DNA from: Guillardia theta CCMP2712
Taxonomy: Eukaryota; Cryptophyceae; Pyrenomonadales; Geminigeraceae
Assembly (NCBI RefSeq): GCF_000315625.1
Contig: NW_005434443.1
Location: 1-57,561 of the forward strand
DNA: 57,561 nucleotides
Direction of reading: 5' to 3'
The notes under the pieces are model-generated. The model ran no database searches. It saw only the letters and a list, made by a program, of their open reading frames with translations, and had not been told where the DNA came from. Both the position numbers and the translations under genes were made by a program. Positions 41,457 to 54,000 of this stretch are shown here, one piece after another; the first letter of the stretch is position 1, and each line of letters starts with the position of its first letter.

Positions 41457-41632
41457 CTTTCTCTTCTCCCGCACACACACAAAAGAGTAGGAGGGCATAC
41501 AAGACACGGGAAGAAAGCATCTGACCGCTTCCTGACGGATCCTCTCAAGCTCCCTCCTCGCGGGCACATCGCAACATGTCAACTTCACTGACTGACTGAT
41601 AGCGCGACTAGTCAACTGGGTCGTCCTGGTAT

Positions 41633-44600
41633 CTACAACCTGCGAGGCTTCACTCTCCTTCCCCGCTGCTCCTGCTCCTGCCGTCAGTCACAAGTACTGC
41701 ATCCTCAGCTCGGGCTCACCTGGCCATCCTCCCGCTTCCTCAGCAGCGTTGCTTCCCCGCTCATCATGTCTGCTGTGCTCCCTTCCCCTCCCCTCCTCTC
41801 GGGTGTTGTCATTCCCAGCTCCTGCAGCCTCCCTTCGTCTTCCTCTATCTTGTCGCAGCTCGCAATGATGTCCTGCACAGTCAAGTCAGCTGGGCTCTAG
41901 CCCGGCACTTCTCCTGACCTTCAGCTGGCCCTGGATCCTCTCGAGCTGAGCTCGCTGCCCCTTGACTTGACAGTACTGGTTTGACCGCATCTTGTCCACC
42001 ACCCCCACCCTCGTCTGCAGCTCACGACCCCCCACTGCCAGGCTCCCGTCCCACACTCTGACCTCGGTGGGCTTGTCAAGGCCGACAACCATCTCACCTT
42101 CCTGTACTGAACTCTCGAAGTAACTCCCCGCCTCCTCTGACCTCTCGAACAGGATCAGCTTCCCGAAGAAGTGCCGAGCGAACCTCCGCAGCATCCCCCG
42201 CGTCTCCTCCTTCTCCTTCCTTGGTGGCGCCGGCACCACAAACTGGCTGGCTCTCCCGTACGCTCCATCCGGGGAGAGGTCAGGCTCATCCAGAGGGATC
42301 GCGGCGTCGGGGAGCCTGTCAAGCTCGGAGAGGGTCATGACCTTGACGACGCTGAAGCCGGAGGAGGTGCGGATCTGCTCCATCTGACTGCTGGTGCCTC
42401 TGCTGGTCTTCGTCAGCAGGACGCAGTTGAGCTCGTCGCCGAAGGCTGTGGAGATGGCAATCTGAATGTCTGCGGCCCTCGGGTCATCAACGACAAACAA
42501 GGACGCAACACATCCTAGCACGTCAGCCTTCTTGGGGATCTTGACCCGGTGACTGCACTCCGGGTATCGAAGTTGGCTGTACATGTCTTCTATCGCCTTC
42601 AGCCTTTGCTCAAACACATCCCGCAGAACGTTGCAGCTGTTTCCAAACCTGTTGCAGTCTGACTTCAACAACTTATTGTCTTCTCTGTCTTTTATTTCCA
42701 CCCAGATCTCCTTGATCGGCTGACAGACTCTTGCTTTCTGGGGCAGCTGAGAAATGGAGTTGGAGATGGTCTGCCTCTCCTCGGCCAGCCGACGTCGAAG
42801 CCTCTGCGTCTCCTTGACTCGACTGTCAAGGACGCTAGCCGCGGCCTCCTGCTCCTGCTTGACACTGGGTGATCTCCCCCCCTCATCGAGAGGACAGCTG
42901 CTCTCGGTGTCATCGACCATGGCGGAGGCGGAGGGTGCAGGGAGCAACGCGCTGACAGGAATCTCGCTGATAGAGCGGAGGAGCTCGACATTCGTGCTGA
43001 TCTTGAAGGAGATCTTACTGGCAGACGTCTCGCGGGCTGGATGAGTCAGGGGAACAAGCCTGAAGCTGCTGTCCCTGCTCGGGGTCTGAGCATCGAGAGT
43101 GACTTGACTAGCCTCCAGTTTGAAGTTGTCCTCTTGGTCCAGGCACGGTAGCACGCAGGCCTGCCAATCCGATCGCTGGTGAAAGCTCGTCGAGTTGGCC
43201 TCGCGGTCCCAGGCCGTCACGTCGAAGTTCCAGAGGAGCTCGTCGCCCTCTGCCTTGGAATACCTCAAATTCAGCTGCTCCACTGGCCCTGCTCAAGCTC
43301 GTTAGCGTCGCACTTGACAGTTCACAGTCGCTCACCTGGCTTGACAACGACACGACCGTCGCAACTGACCTTGTTCTCGTCGTACGAGGACCTCGTGTCC
43401 GTGAACTCCACTGAAATCTCGTGGGGACCGAGCTGGGAGCGAGTGAACGTCAGCTCAAGGCAGTTGTCCTTGAAACAGGTGGGCACGTAAGGGATGGTCT
43501 GCCCGTGGGAGTAGAGCTTCACGTGCGGCATGTCGGTGTCGAGGTCATCCAGATGGTTGCCGTCCTCGGTGTGCAGCTGGACCTTCGCCGCAAACTTGGC
43601 GACCATCATCTGATCATTTGACATGACCTCGAGATGCTTCTCATCCTGCTCGAACGTGACTGACACCCGCGTGACGGAGTTCCTGGCGTTGACGGTGATG
43701 TTGAAGGTGAAGCTCTTAATGCGCTTCGAGACGATGTGAGGATAGTAATTTCCAGATGGCAGGGGAGGGATCTTTGACAGCCTGTACACCTCCCCATGCT
43801 GAGCATCGGTCAACTTCTCCAGCTTGACCCTCTGGTTGTGAACTTGAAGGTCAAGATCGTGCTGCCATCGGGAGGACAAGTTGTTCCCCGAGCTGTCCGC
43901 AACGTAAAATCGCAAGTCACACTCATAGTCTGCCATGCTTGGACAAGTCACATCGAGGCCCTCCTGGCTCTCCGGATTGATGCAGAGGATAGCGTTGCAA
44001 TCCCCAGGCTCGAGCTCCAGCTCGTAGCCCGCGGGGTGGAGGACGAAAGTCTTTTGGCTCCTCGTCCCCTCGCTCACGTGCAGGCTCATCCCGAGCTTCA
44101 GTGAGCCTTTGCCTGGCCTCCCGTAGATTCGCCAGTTCTTGACGCGCAGCTTTGAGCCCAGGATGGTAATGTTGCCGCAGGCATCGCGACCTTGGAGGAC
44201 TGCATTGTAATCATCGTAAAGGGAGATGTTGACAGCAGGCTGCTCGTCCTGCTCGAAGGTGAACGAGATCCGCTCGTCCAGACGCTGGTTCTGAAGCGGG
44301 ACGATCTCATGCCCGTTCTTGTCTAGGATCTTCGCCTCTAGGACATAGCTTTCTCCTGCCTTGACACCTTTCAGTGTCTTGTTTCCAGTAGCTTTCGAAT
44401 TCTTCGACACCGAGATGATCGTGAGGGTGTGGGGATCCCCAGCCAAGACCTCCACGTTCACATCATAATGAAACAATCGCCTTTCTGCTTGGCTAGAGGA
44501 GGGGGCCTCTGCCTGGCAGGAAAACACCGAGATCGAGTGCTGCTGACTTGCCTGCACCAGCAACGGGGGCAGCTGGCAGGCTCTCTCGACAGCCGTTCTG

Positions 44601-47600
44601 TAGAACTGAGGGCCGGCAGTAGACCAACTCGTCTCTACCTTGAGATCTGACATGGCCGTGACGGTTCCAACGCAAGGCTGGTTGGCCTCGTCGGTTGCAA
44701 CAAGGAGAAAGTCAGAGATGAGGTCCCCGTGCCTGACCTTGATATCGACCTTTGAGTTCCTACACGGCAAGTCCATCTCGGATCGGGACAGAGTGAACCG
44801 TCGCGGAGATCTGCTGACTATCAGAGGCACAGACAACCGCCGATGCAGCAACGAGCCCTCAAACTCGTAGAGCAGGTCGACGTTGCTCCTCAGAGTCTTG
44901 GGAAACTCATCGGAGTCGCAGAAGTAGACGTTGTCGCAGAGCGAAGCAGGGTCGAGGGTGTTTCGGAGCGAGTCATGAAAGACGAAGCATCGGCTGGTGA
45001 TTGCGATCGGGTCGAGGTTCTGAAACCTCTCGGTAAGCGTGAGTAATCGAGGATCCTGTCTCTCGTCCGAGAAGTACCGGACACAAATCCCGACCTTCTC
45101 CATCCCTTCAACCTTGAAGATTGACTGGATCGTTGCGAGGAAGGAGCACTTGGGTCGAGTCTTCCGAGGGTCTCCGACAGCAAGCTCTTGCTCTGTGTCG
45201 AGAACAACGCAGTCACCGACTTGGAAGAAGCCATGGACCATGTGCACCGCCGCCACTGGAGTCGATTGCTGCTGCAAGATTTCCTCGAATCGCACCATGT
45301 CATCGTGAGTCACGACCGAGGGATCCTCCATCGCCCGGGCGCAGGAGAAGAGGGAGCTCGTACACGAGCTTGCAAGGCAGCAGATCCCTTTCCGCACCTC
45401 TACTGACTCCCAGTGAGTGTTATTCGCAAAGAGAAGGTCGGGGCTAGTCACAACAAGCCTTCCCTCCCGCCTCTCGCACAGATTTCCGGAGACATCTTTC
45501 AAAGTGACGTTGACAGGGGGATGGTTCGAGTAGTTGACATGCTCGGTCCAATCAGTTTCCGTGTGTATCGCAAAGGGAGCTCCGTGGGTAGCAGTGATTG
45601 AGAAATCAGACGAGATCGGAATCCCATTGCGCCTATCTCTCGCTCTGATACTGAGATTGTGTTTGCCAACTTTACAAGTAATGCGAAGATCGTAGATCTC
45701 CACTGAGTTTTCAACAAATTTCAATTTGAATGGCAGAGATTGATTCTGATTGAAAATGATATCAACTTCTGGGGAAACAGCTTTGACATCTATCAAGTTA
45801 TTGAAAGAATCCTGCAAGCAAAAAGTGATCGTGATTTTCTTTCCTATTTCAACACTGTCATTGGAGATGCCTGAAACAGAAGAGATCTTGGACATTTCTC
45901 CAGGTACAACACAAAAGGTCTTTGGCTGACAATCGAATGGAATTTCAGTGTGGTGGGGCTCAAGAGTCAAAGTGTAAGAGTCCGCGACTGTCAAAGAGTC
46001 GACAATGTGTGGTGGCCAGGCATGTTGCGATATCTCGAAAGTCTTCTCCTGCCCGCTACTCAAGGCTTTCAACGTTGCTCGGATCTTGGGATGGTACGTC
46101 ATGATGACAGCACCTTGGGAATTTTTATAGACCAGACGAGGAAATCGAATACTCCGGCTGGCTTGAACAGGTTGCTGGAGTTCAATCGAGATGGTTCTGA
46201 TAATTTGCTCGTCATTCTTCTTCTTGTACTCTTCCCATTCCGCATCAGTCAACTTCCTGAGGAAATAAGAGGAGAGCTTGAAAGATTTTACATCATTCAT
46301 CTTGTTCTTAAAGTCCAAAATTCTCAGCTCCACCTCGCCTCTTGGTTTGTTCTTGGAAAAGTGATCTTCTTGCAGAAATCTCACTATCTGCCCAACAGTC
46401 TTAGGTCCTTGCCTGGTTTCCATGAACAACTCCACGAAATCACCGGCCTGATATTTGACTTTGCACAAAGTGATTTTGTTATGCTCTGACATCTTCAATT
46501 CATGCAAGTATTTCGGATCGTTCCCCACAAAATAGACTTCCTCGTCGTGTGCCAAGTGACACTCCTTTACCCATGATTCGAAGGCCTTCTTGCGGTCCTC
46601 GAGCGCGAAGGCCTCATCCATCTTCTTGAACATCTTCTTTCCCTTGTCCAACTTCGTCTTGCTGCCATCTGGCTCGATCCCACGATCGACAAAGAGCAGC
46701 CCGAAGGTGCGTTCAAAACATCGCTTTGGAGGTTGTGAAGGGGACAAAGCCTTGTCTGGGCGCTTCATAAACTCAGGGACATACTCCTCGTATGGAAGCC
46801 AACGTCCCATCCAGAACGTCATGAAATGCCTGTTCTCGGTGCATGGATGCTTGTGCAGTTTGTCCACTCGAGGGACCGTGTTCTCATGGTTGACATATGG
46901 GAAGTAGAAGACGGCGCCTGTGACAATGATGGGACATTCTGGGTCTTCTTCATCTTCGATCCTGAGGTATATCGGAAAGCAATCCTTTGCTTGATCACCC
47001 AGGACAGTGTTCAGGCAACAATCCAAGTCCACTAGATTGTAGCTTCTTTCAATCTCCTGGTAGATGACTGAAAAACTGACGTCGATCTGACTGTAGTTTG
47101 AGTTCTCCACGCTAGTGTAACTTCGCATCATCTGTTTTAGACTGTCCATGTCTCCTTGCAACGCGCTCGCTATCGTGCCGATAAGAGGTTCAGTCGGACT
47201 CATCAAACACGATTGACCCGCCTCCATCGAGACCTTTTCTGCAAACCTCTTCGCTCCTGTCTTTTCCCTGCCCAAGTACATGAAATAAATTCCCAGCAAG
47301 TTCCTCAGACAGACGTCGAAGGATTCCTGCGAAAAAGGCCGATCGCTCCCGGCAAAAAAGTGATTCTTGAAGCCTTCAATCTCAATCTTACAGAAGCTCG
47401 ACCCTGCAAGTTCATGGGTATCGCAGGACCTGACCTTCTCCACGGCTTGCCAGGCTGTCTTCTTGAACTCTTCCACCATCCGCACAACCACGCTGTTCCT
47501 GGTCTTGCTGCTGATGACATATCTCTCCCCAAGAGCATTGCAAGCTACTTTGGAGCCCCACCCGTAGCGGCAAAAAGTCCCGCACAAGTAGCGCTTGAGG

Positions 47601-48438
47601 GACGCGCAATGCGGGTTGTAAGACCCATTGGAAGAGTCTTGACCAGATCCGATGACAAGCATCTCTTTGGGATCCGCACATCCCACCCCGTTGTCCTCGA
47701 TGACCAAAGTGCCTTCATCCAGGTTGAGCTTGCACTGGATTTTCCTGACGTCGACTTCTGTGTTGAGGAGCACGTACTGTATGCAGTTATCGAAGATCTC
47801 TCCGATGGCAATCAAGAAGGACGCGTTGGCTATCATACTCTCAATGGTTCTGTTCTTCTTTGGTGTCGTATCTATTATCGACGAGCATTGGAACTTCACA
47901 TTGTCTGCAAGTGTACCCAAGTTACTACACATCGCAATCCGCTCGCATCCATCCACACTCACCTTTCAGCAGCAGCAGCCTGCATGGCCCACTGCAAATG
48001 TCCAAGTTGAACGCGCATATTTCTGATCCAATCTCGCTGTCTTTGCATAACCTTAGCGCCTGCTCAGCCATCAGTCAAATTTGAGAAAGAGCAGGAGCAG
48101 GAGCAAGAGGAGCAGCAGAAGCAGAAGCAGGAGAAGGAGAAGGAGAAGGAGAAGGAGAAGGAGAAGGAGAAGGAGAAGGAGAAGGAGGACAGGGACTCAA
48201 GAATTGTCACCGATGGGGAATCATTCAGCTTGAGCTTATTTATCAAGTGCCTGATTAAGTCTTCACTGCTACCAAATGCTTTCATGTCGTCATGGCTGAA
48301 GGAGATGACGTTTCTGATGAGATCCACGGTCATGAGTGCAAAGTGCATGGAGAAAACATTTCACCTCGAAGGCTGTTCCCCTTGGCGGTTCTCTTGCAAG
48401 ATGCATTCATCAACATAAACCACAATCTCGGCAGCCAT
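41633..48438 (-). CDS. SMCHD1-like: SMCHD1-like chromatin ATPase (GHKL ATPase plus SMC hinge-like domain)
   Basis: Exons 48438-48365, 48313-48211, 48059-47963, 47904-43336, 43288-41919, 41872-41720 and a short last exon ending near 41633 give about 2,130 residues (human SMCHD1: 2,005). Residues about 1-90 resemble the ubiquitin-like N-terminal domain. The GHKL ATPase follows with E127-N131 (EIFDN) and D162-G166 (DNGVG). A very long middle part has repeated beta-rich, Ig-like segments (for example FDCQPKTFCVVPGEM, VNVTLKDVSGN). The C-terminal exon contains a hinge-like region (DVLGCVASLFVVDDPRAADI, FGKLILFERSEEA, GVVDKMRSNQY) followed by a coil ending in LQELGMTTPERR, which parallels the EKLGMTPIR end of the animal protein. 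SMCHD1 and plant GMI1 act in chromatin silencing and DNA repair. Here a nuclear chromatin role is inferred. The last exon is uncertain; a longer alternative end near 41.3 kb is possible. Confidence 0.85.
48106..48188 (+). repeat. GAGAAG microsatellite in an SMCHD1-like intron
   Basis: A GAGAAG/GAGCAG tract on + forms a long polypyrimidine tract (CTTCTC) on the coding strand, directly upstream of the 3' splice site of intron 2. Confidence 0.85.
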
Positions 48439-49690
48439 TTCCGAAGCAAAGAGAAGGACAGAGTCGGAGCTAGGAGCAAACAAGTGTACAGAAGGAGGAG
48501 AGTTGTGCCAAGTGGAACAGAGAATGAGGCTAGAGGAACGGAGGAAGGAGAAGGAGAAGGAGAAGGAGAAGGGGGATCAGGAGCAGGTGGAGCAGGTGCA
48601 GGCGCAGGAGGAGCAGGATTAGGAGGAGCAGGTGGAGCAGGAGCAGGTGGAGCAGGAGCAGGAGGAGCAGGAGCAGAAGGAGCAGATGGTGCAGATGGAG
48701 CAGATGGAGCAGGAGCAAGAGCAGGTGGGGCAGGAGCAGGTGGGGCAGGAGCAGGTGGAGGAGCAGGAGCAGGTGGAGGGGCAGGAGCAGGTGGAGGAGC
48801 AGGAGGGGAGGTGTGCGGATGGGGAGGATGGAGGTTGGACGAGGAAGACGGGGAACTAGGAAACTAAATAGCAAACAAGTTCGTGGCTGCCCAGTACAGA
48901 AGGGGGTGGGGTACTAGATCTTGTTGGTACGGGTGATATAAACACATCCAACGTTGTTCGATCAGGGGTGGGGTATACCAACTGGTACCGGTAGTGGAGA
49001 GGACGCTGGAGTACTCCAGTACAAATATACTGTATATTTCTGGTACAGAATAACTAAAACATTTTAAAATTCGTACAATTTTGTGGGAATAAGATAAAAC
49101 TTTAGAATAGTTTACATATATATAATAATAAAATATTACCGGAAACTGTTACAAAACGCAGTACAATTTGTCCTGATACAAGACGCGGCGTCATCGGGCC
49201 ATCAAGATAGCTGAATGTGGCGGCCATGGAAAGCAGCATGGAAGGAGACACTTGGCGGGAGGGAGCGAGGAGGGAGATAGAGGAAGAAGCAAGGAAGGAG
49301 GGAGATGGAAGATGAAAGAGGAGATATGGAAGGGAAGAAGATGGGAGACGGCCGAGTTGAAATGGGAGGGAAGTTTGTGGTAAGATGGGGGTAAGAGTGT
49401 GTAAGTAATCTGTGAGAGGGATTATGAACAACAATATGTAAGAATGATTGTTGAGGCAGCGATCAACAGGATTCTTGAATATATGAAGGAGGAGGAGAAG
49501 ATCTACAGTGAAAAATGTGTTGACGTGTTCGCTCTTAACACGTGGGCCCCCAGGGTTCGACTGCTGAGGTCGCATAGAACAAACGGCACAGACCTTTTCC
49601 CCTCTCCCTCTCCTCTTCCTCCTTCTCACAAGTAGCTCGGCCAGCACATCATTCTTCAAGAGTTTTCCTCCCCCTCCTTCATCATCCGCC
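48439..49690. other. Divergent spacer between SMCHD1-like and MYND genes
   Basis: The spacer presumably contains both promoters. It holds a GGAGCA-rich array (about 48535-48815), two TACCCC-type motifs (48900-48990) and an AT-rich stretch (49020-49140). No gene is supported; open frames over the array are low-complexity only. Confidence 0.55.
48535..48815 (+). repeat. GGAGCAGGT-type degenerate array
   Basis: It starts as GGAGAA and becomes GGAGCAGGT/GGAGCA repeats for about 280 bp, with a higher-order 21-24-bp rhythm at the right end (GGAGCAGGTGGGGCA, GGAGCAGGTGGAGGA). Confidence 0.85.
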
Positions 49691-50538
49691 ATGAGCAGCA
49701 CTGTTGCTCCCGACGGGTTTGAGCTGGTGAATCCTTTCCTCCCTTTCTCGTGCGCTAACGCCGGAGCTGCAGGATGACGTTCAGGTGGAGGCGCTAAAGG
49801 AGCATGGAGTCATCGGGGCTGACAACCGCTGCCTCTGCTGCGGGAAGAGGAAGGAGGAGATGAAGACGTGTGCTACCTGCCGGCGAGTGCAATATTGCTC
49901 CACGAGATGTCGGGGAAGGGACCAGGAGCGACATGACAAGGTCTGCCCGTGGCTCCAGAAGTGCAAGGTCGAAGACGAGATGGCGGAGAGAGGATGGGGA
50001 CTTCTGCATGACGCCGACAAGCTCTCGAAGCTGCGATCGCTCCTCGAGAAGTCCCCGGCGCTGCTGGACTCTGACCAGCTCCCGTCGTCGCTCACCTGGA
50101 GGAGGTGGAAGGAGTTGAAGAGTATCAGCAGCAAGCTGCTGGACGACGAAGGCTGCACGCTCCTCAGCGCTCCTCTCACCCTCCTCCTTGTCCTCTCCCA
50201 GCACGAGGCCCTGCAAGAGCGGCTGGTCCGGACGAGGAAACAGAAGTTGGTCGTCCACATACCGGGCGCGAGCTCCATCGAGAGCTCCGTCCCTTCCTTC
50301 GTCTGGAGGGACGTCGCCCGCCCCTACCAGCTGGAGGTCCACCTGGTCGGGCCCCAGCTGTCAAAGTCTGCGGTTGACACGGAGGTTGTCAAGCATCACG
50401 CGTGCTCCTACGAGACCTTCTGCCAGCAGAACCCCAAGAGCCAGCCCGACCTTCTGCTGGGCTTCAACATGGGACTCTCCTGCCCCGACTACAGCTGGGG
50501 GGAAGCGATGGAAGCTATGTGGAGACACGCGTCGCCGA

Positions 50539-50601
<63 letters not shown>

Positions 50602-50814
50602 TTCCGATGGCGTTGACTACCGCTTCCTACATGGAGCTGCTGGAGGAGATCGCGATCCTGGAGGAGGAGGGTCACTTCCGCCTGCTGTCTGCTACCGAGA
50701 ACCCGATGTGCTGGCCCGTGTGCCTTCAGAGCGGGACGGTTGCGTCTGACGTCTACCACAAGAGCCGGTGGATAGCCCTCGGTGTGGTGGAGGGGAGGGG
50801 AAAGAGGAAGCGAC

Positions 50815-50851
<37 letters not shown>

Positions 50852-50987
50852 AGGAAAAGTGAAGAAGGTGGCAAGAGGGTCGGGGAAGGGCAAGAAGCAG
50901 GAGGAAGGGAGGAAAGGGAACAAGGGGAAGAGGGTCAGGTCACGACCTCCCCGCTCAGAGAAGAAGAAAACAAAGAAATTTCGTTAG
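49691..50987 (+). CDS. MYND zinc-finger protein, MSS51-like C-terminus
   Basis: Exon 1 is 49691-49726, then a 46-nt intron, then exon 2 49773-50987, giving 416 residues. A MYND finger lies at about residues 28-66: CLCCG, CATC, QYCSTRC, and the final H and C (RHDKVC). The following region matches the C-terminal domain of MSS51/zinc-finger MYND proteins in pattern: LEVHLVGP, then PDLLLGFNMGL, W-EAM, and PMALTTASYMELLEE. An (AG)n dipeptide run coded by GAGCAG repeats interrupts this domain. The tail is very acidic then very basic (DEDEDEDEDE, KKKTKKF). MSS51 of yeast acts in mitochondrial COX1 expression; whether that role applies is unknown. The gene ends 47 bp from the convergent cysteinyl-tRNA synthetase gene. 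Confidence 0.85.
50539..50599 (+). repeat. GAGCAG hexanucleotide repeat in MYND coding sequence
   Basis: Ten in-frame GAGCAG/GGAGCA units encode an Ala-Gly run of about 20 residues within the MSS51-like domain. The length is always a multiple of two codons, so variation would not break the frame. Confidence 0.9.
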
Positions 50988-51034
50988 GATGAACATTACA
51001 GCCTGTACTCCCCCCCTCCGCCCCCTTCTGGACT

Positions 51035-54000
51035 TCAGCTCGGGACGAGCTTCGATCCCTCCTTGCTGTCAACCACGCTGTAGCCCTGTTTTGTTACCGT
51101 GTCAGTCCAGCTGTCAACCTCCCTCACCCCACCCGCTACCTCAGCTGCGATGAGGTCGCGGATCTCGTCAGCTCGTTTGAAATCTTTTTTCGCCTTTGCC
51201 TGCGCCTCCGGTCAGCACCAGCTGTCTCCGACCTCGCTACCTCCAGTCGCTCTTCCAGAAGCTTCTGCAGGTGAGAAGGAGCCTCCGCTGCCCCGTCTCC
51301 TCCCTCAGAATCAGCTGGGGCCGTGCCGGGGACTTCATAGAAGACGCCCAGCACCTGGCTAGGGTGTCAAACTCGCTGCCAACATGACAAGCACGCTGGT
51401 CAGACCCTGTCAATCTCCTCGAGCGTCTCGAGTGCCAACTTTGCGCCCTCCTTGTCAATCTGCTCGCAGCTTGTCAAAGGAGGTCAAGGCAGCTGACCGT
51501 TCTGCTGGGGCTGACCTGGTCAGTGTTGAGCAGCTTCTCTGTGGACTTGATGAAAGTGAAAAGTGCAGCACATGCGCGGGGAGTGTTGAGATCATCCATC
51601 ATGCCCTGCGGCAACCGATGTCAGCGGCCCTCCTTCCCTTCCTCCTCCCCTTGCTTCTCCTTCCCTCCCTCTTATCCTCCCTCCAATCCTCCACTTTTCT
51701 GATCTCCTCTCCTCTCGCCCTTCTCTCCTCTCCTCTCCTCTCCTCTCCTCTCTCCACCTCACTTTCGATTCTCTCCCATCCTCTCCTCTCCTCTCACGCT
51801 CCCATGGCCCGCATCTCATCCCTCCCTCCACCTCCTCTCACTGCTTTCACCTGTTCAAAGTCGCTCCTGCACTTCTTCGCCATCTCCTCAATCGATTGTC
51901 CACCTGCCGCTCAGCTCAACTCCAGCTGACTCCCACCAACACTCACCAGACTCCATCGAGACTTCGAGCAGCCGATTTCTCCACCTGCAGACTTTCAGCT
52001 CTCTCCTCTGCCTCCTCCTCCATCCTGTTGTCCTCCCATCTCCCTCCTTCTGCTGCTTCCTCCTTCTCCCTCCTCCTCCTCTTTCCCCGTCCTCGTTCCT
52101 CTCCTACTTGTCCAGACGCTTCAACGTGTTCCTTGCTCCTTGCAGCACGTCGGGGGCAAAGTTGAGAGCAGCGCGATACTGCGAGGAGACAACCTGCGAG
52201 GGATAAGGAGAAGGGAAGACGCGAGTTGAGAGGAAAGAGCAGAGCAGAGCAGAGCAGAGCAGAGCAGAGCAGAGCAGAGCAGAGCAGAAGACAAGAGGGA
52301 GGGAGGAGGGCAAAGGGGAGGGAGGAGGAGGGATCAACCAGGTATCTGAAGGCTCGACAATCGTTGGGGTCCTTGAAAGCTTCTCGCAACGTGAGGAAAT
52401 TCCCTGAGGAGCAGGTCAGCTGGTCTGTGAGCCCGGACCCAGCTCAAGTCCAGCTGGACTCACCCAGACTTTTGCTCATCTTCTCGTTGTTGATGTTGAC
52501 AAATCCGTTATGGACCCAGTAACGGCAGTACTGACAACCGCAATACGCCTCGCTCTGCCCAGTTCATTAGAACCATCGCCTTCCTCTCTGCTCTTCCTAC
52601 TGCTGCTCATCGCCCTCCTACTGCTACTCATCGCCCTCCTACTGCTACTCATCGTCCTCCTGCCCCTGCCCCTGCCCCTGCCCCTGCCTCTGCTCCATAT
52701 TCCCTTGCCCGCAAATCTCCTTCCTCCCTCCGTCTGATTCACATGCCCTCCCTCCATCATCCTCTCCCTCGCACTGCACGACGACTTCTCCGAGGCACTC
52801 GAAACAAGAGCAAGAGGTAGACCTGAGCGATCTCGTTCTCATGGTGAGGAAAGGTCAAATCGACTCCTCCCGCGTGAATATCAAAGGAGTCGCCTGCATA
52901 CGCACATCGGTCAGGACGACAAGACGGAAATCAACGAGGAGGAGGAATAGGAGGCAGAGAAGGAGGAGGAGGAGGAGGAGGAGGAGGAGGACGAGGACGA
53001 GGAGGAGGAGGACGAGGAGGAGGACGAGGAGGACGAGGAGGACGAGGAGGACGAGGAGGACGAGGAGGACGAGGAGAAGGAGAAGGAGAAGGAGCACTCA
53101 TCCACCGAGATACCGACGACTCATCGCACTGCATTCAATATGCCATCCAGGTCGACCTGCCAACCAACATAGTAAAACCACCACACCCACCGCCACACCC
53201 ACCTCCTCCTCCGCCGCCACCTCCGCCACCTCCACCTCCTATTCCTCGTATCTCCTTCTTTCCTGACCTTTGCTCAACTTGGTCTCCCATGTAACTTCAC
53301 CATCCTCTGGCTTGTAGGCCTTCCAGAGTGCAAAGTCCTTGCTGAAAATCAAGAATGAGCACTTTCTTCCTCTTCCCTCCCTCCCTCCCTCCCTCCCTCC
53401 CCTGCTCCCTCCTCTTTTGTAATCCCCCCATTCAGTTTTTCTCTCGTTTCCCTTCTTTCCTCCTCGTCCACTCCTCCCTCCTCTTCCCCTCTTCCTAGAA
53501 ACGAACCTGCTCTTCTTTTCAAAACCCTCCCTGTCAGTGATTCCTCCTCCTTCCGATGCCCCATCCTGAAATAGCTTGTGTAAGTACAATCACCACCACC
53601 ACCACCACCACCACCACCACCACCACCAGCATCATCATCATCATCAGCAGCAGCAGCAGCAGCATCATTAGAAACGTCACCATCATGTTGTCAAAGTCAA
53701 GTCTTGCAAGTTTTCCATAATCAGGAAAGCTCGACACGTCGAAGTAGTAAGATCCATCCTTCTCATACGCGTTCCCCTGATCTCAAGTCAACCACCAACA
53801 CAAGAGGCTAGATGTGGAGAACCTTCTGAACAAGCCCGTTGATCATCTCAACAATGTCGTCAATGTGCTCTGTTGCTCGAGGGTACTTCCTCGCTGGGAT
53901 GATATTCAGCCTCTTCAGGTCCTGTCGATCATAAAAGTCAGTCAAAGTTCGTCTCAACCAGTCGAAGGCAGTTCTGCCTCACATCGAAGAAAGCATCAGC

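Noticed and set aside
41253-41615. Alternative C-terminal exon of the SMCHD1-like gene
   Set aside because: It can be joined in frame but would cross the CCTCCC tract and overlap the last exon of the convergent gene; the shorter end near 41633 is preferred, without certainty.
48292-48867. A 191-residue Gly/Ala-rich frame and a 114-residue Leu-rich frame over the GGAGCA array
   Set aside because: Low-complexity translation of a microsatellite in a divergent spacer; no splice or family support.
49102-49701. A 199-residue minus-strand frame upstream of the MYND gene
   Set aside because: Irregular composition, no motif, overlaps the 5' UTR and start of the MYND gene; judged chance.
52841-53266. 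Arg/Thr-rich and Leu/Ser-rich frames at the GGA array
   Set aside because: They lie in a CysRS intron and consist only of the repeat.
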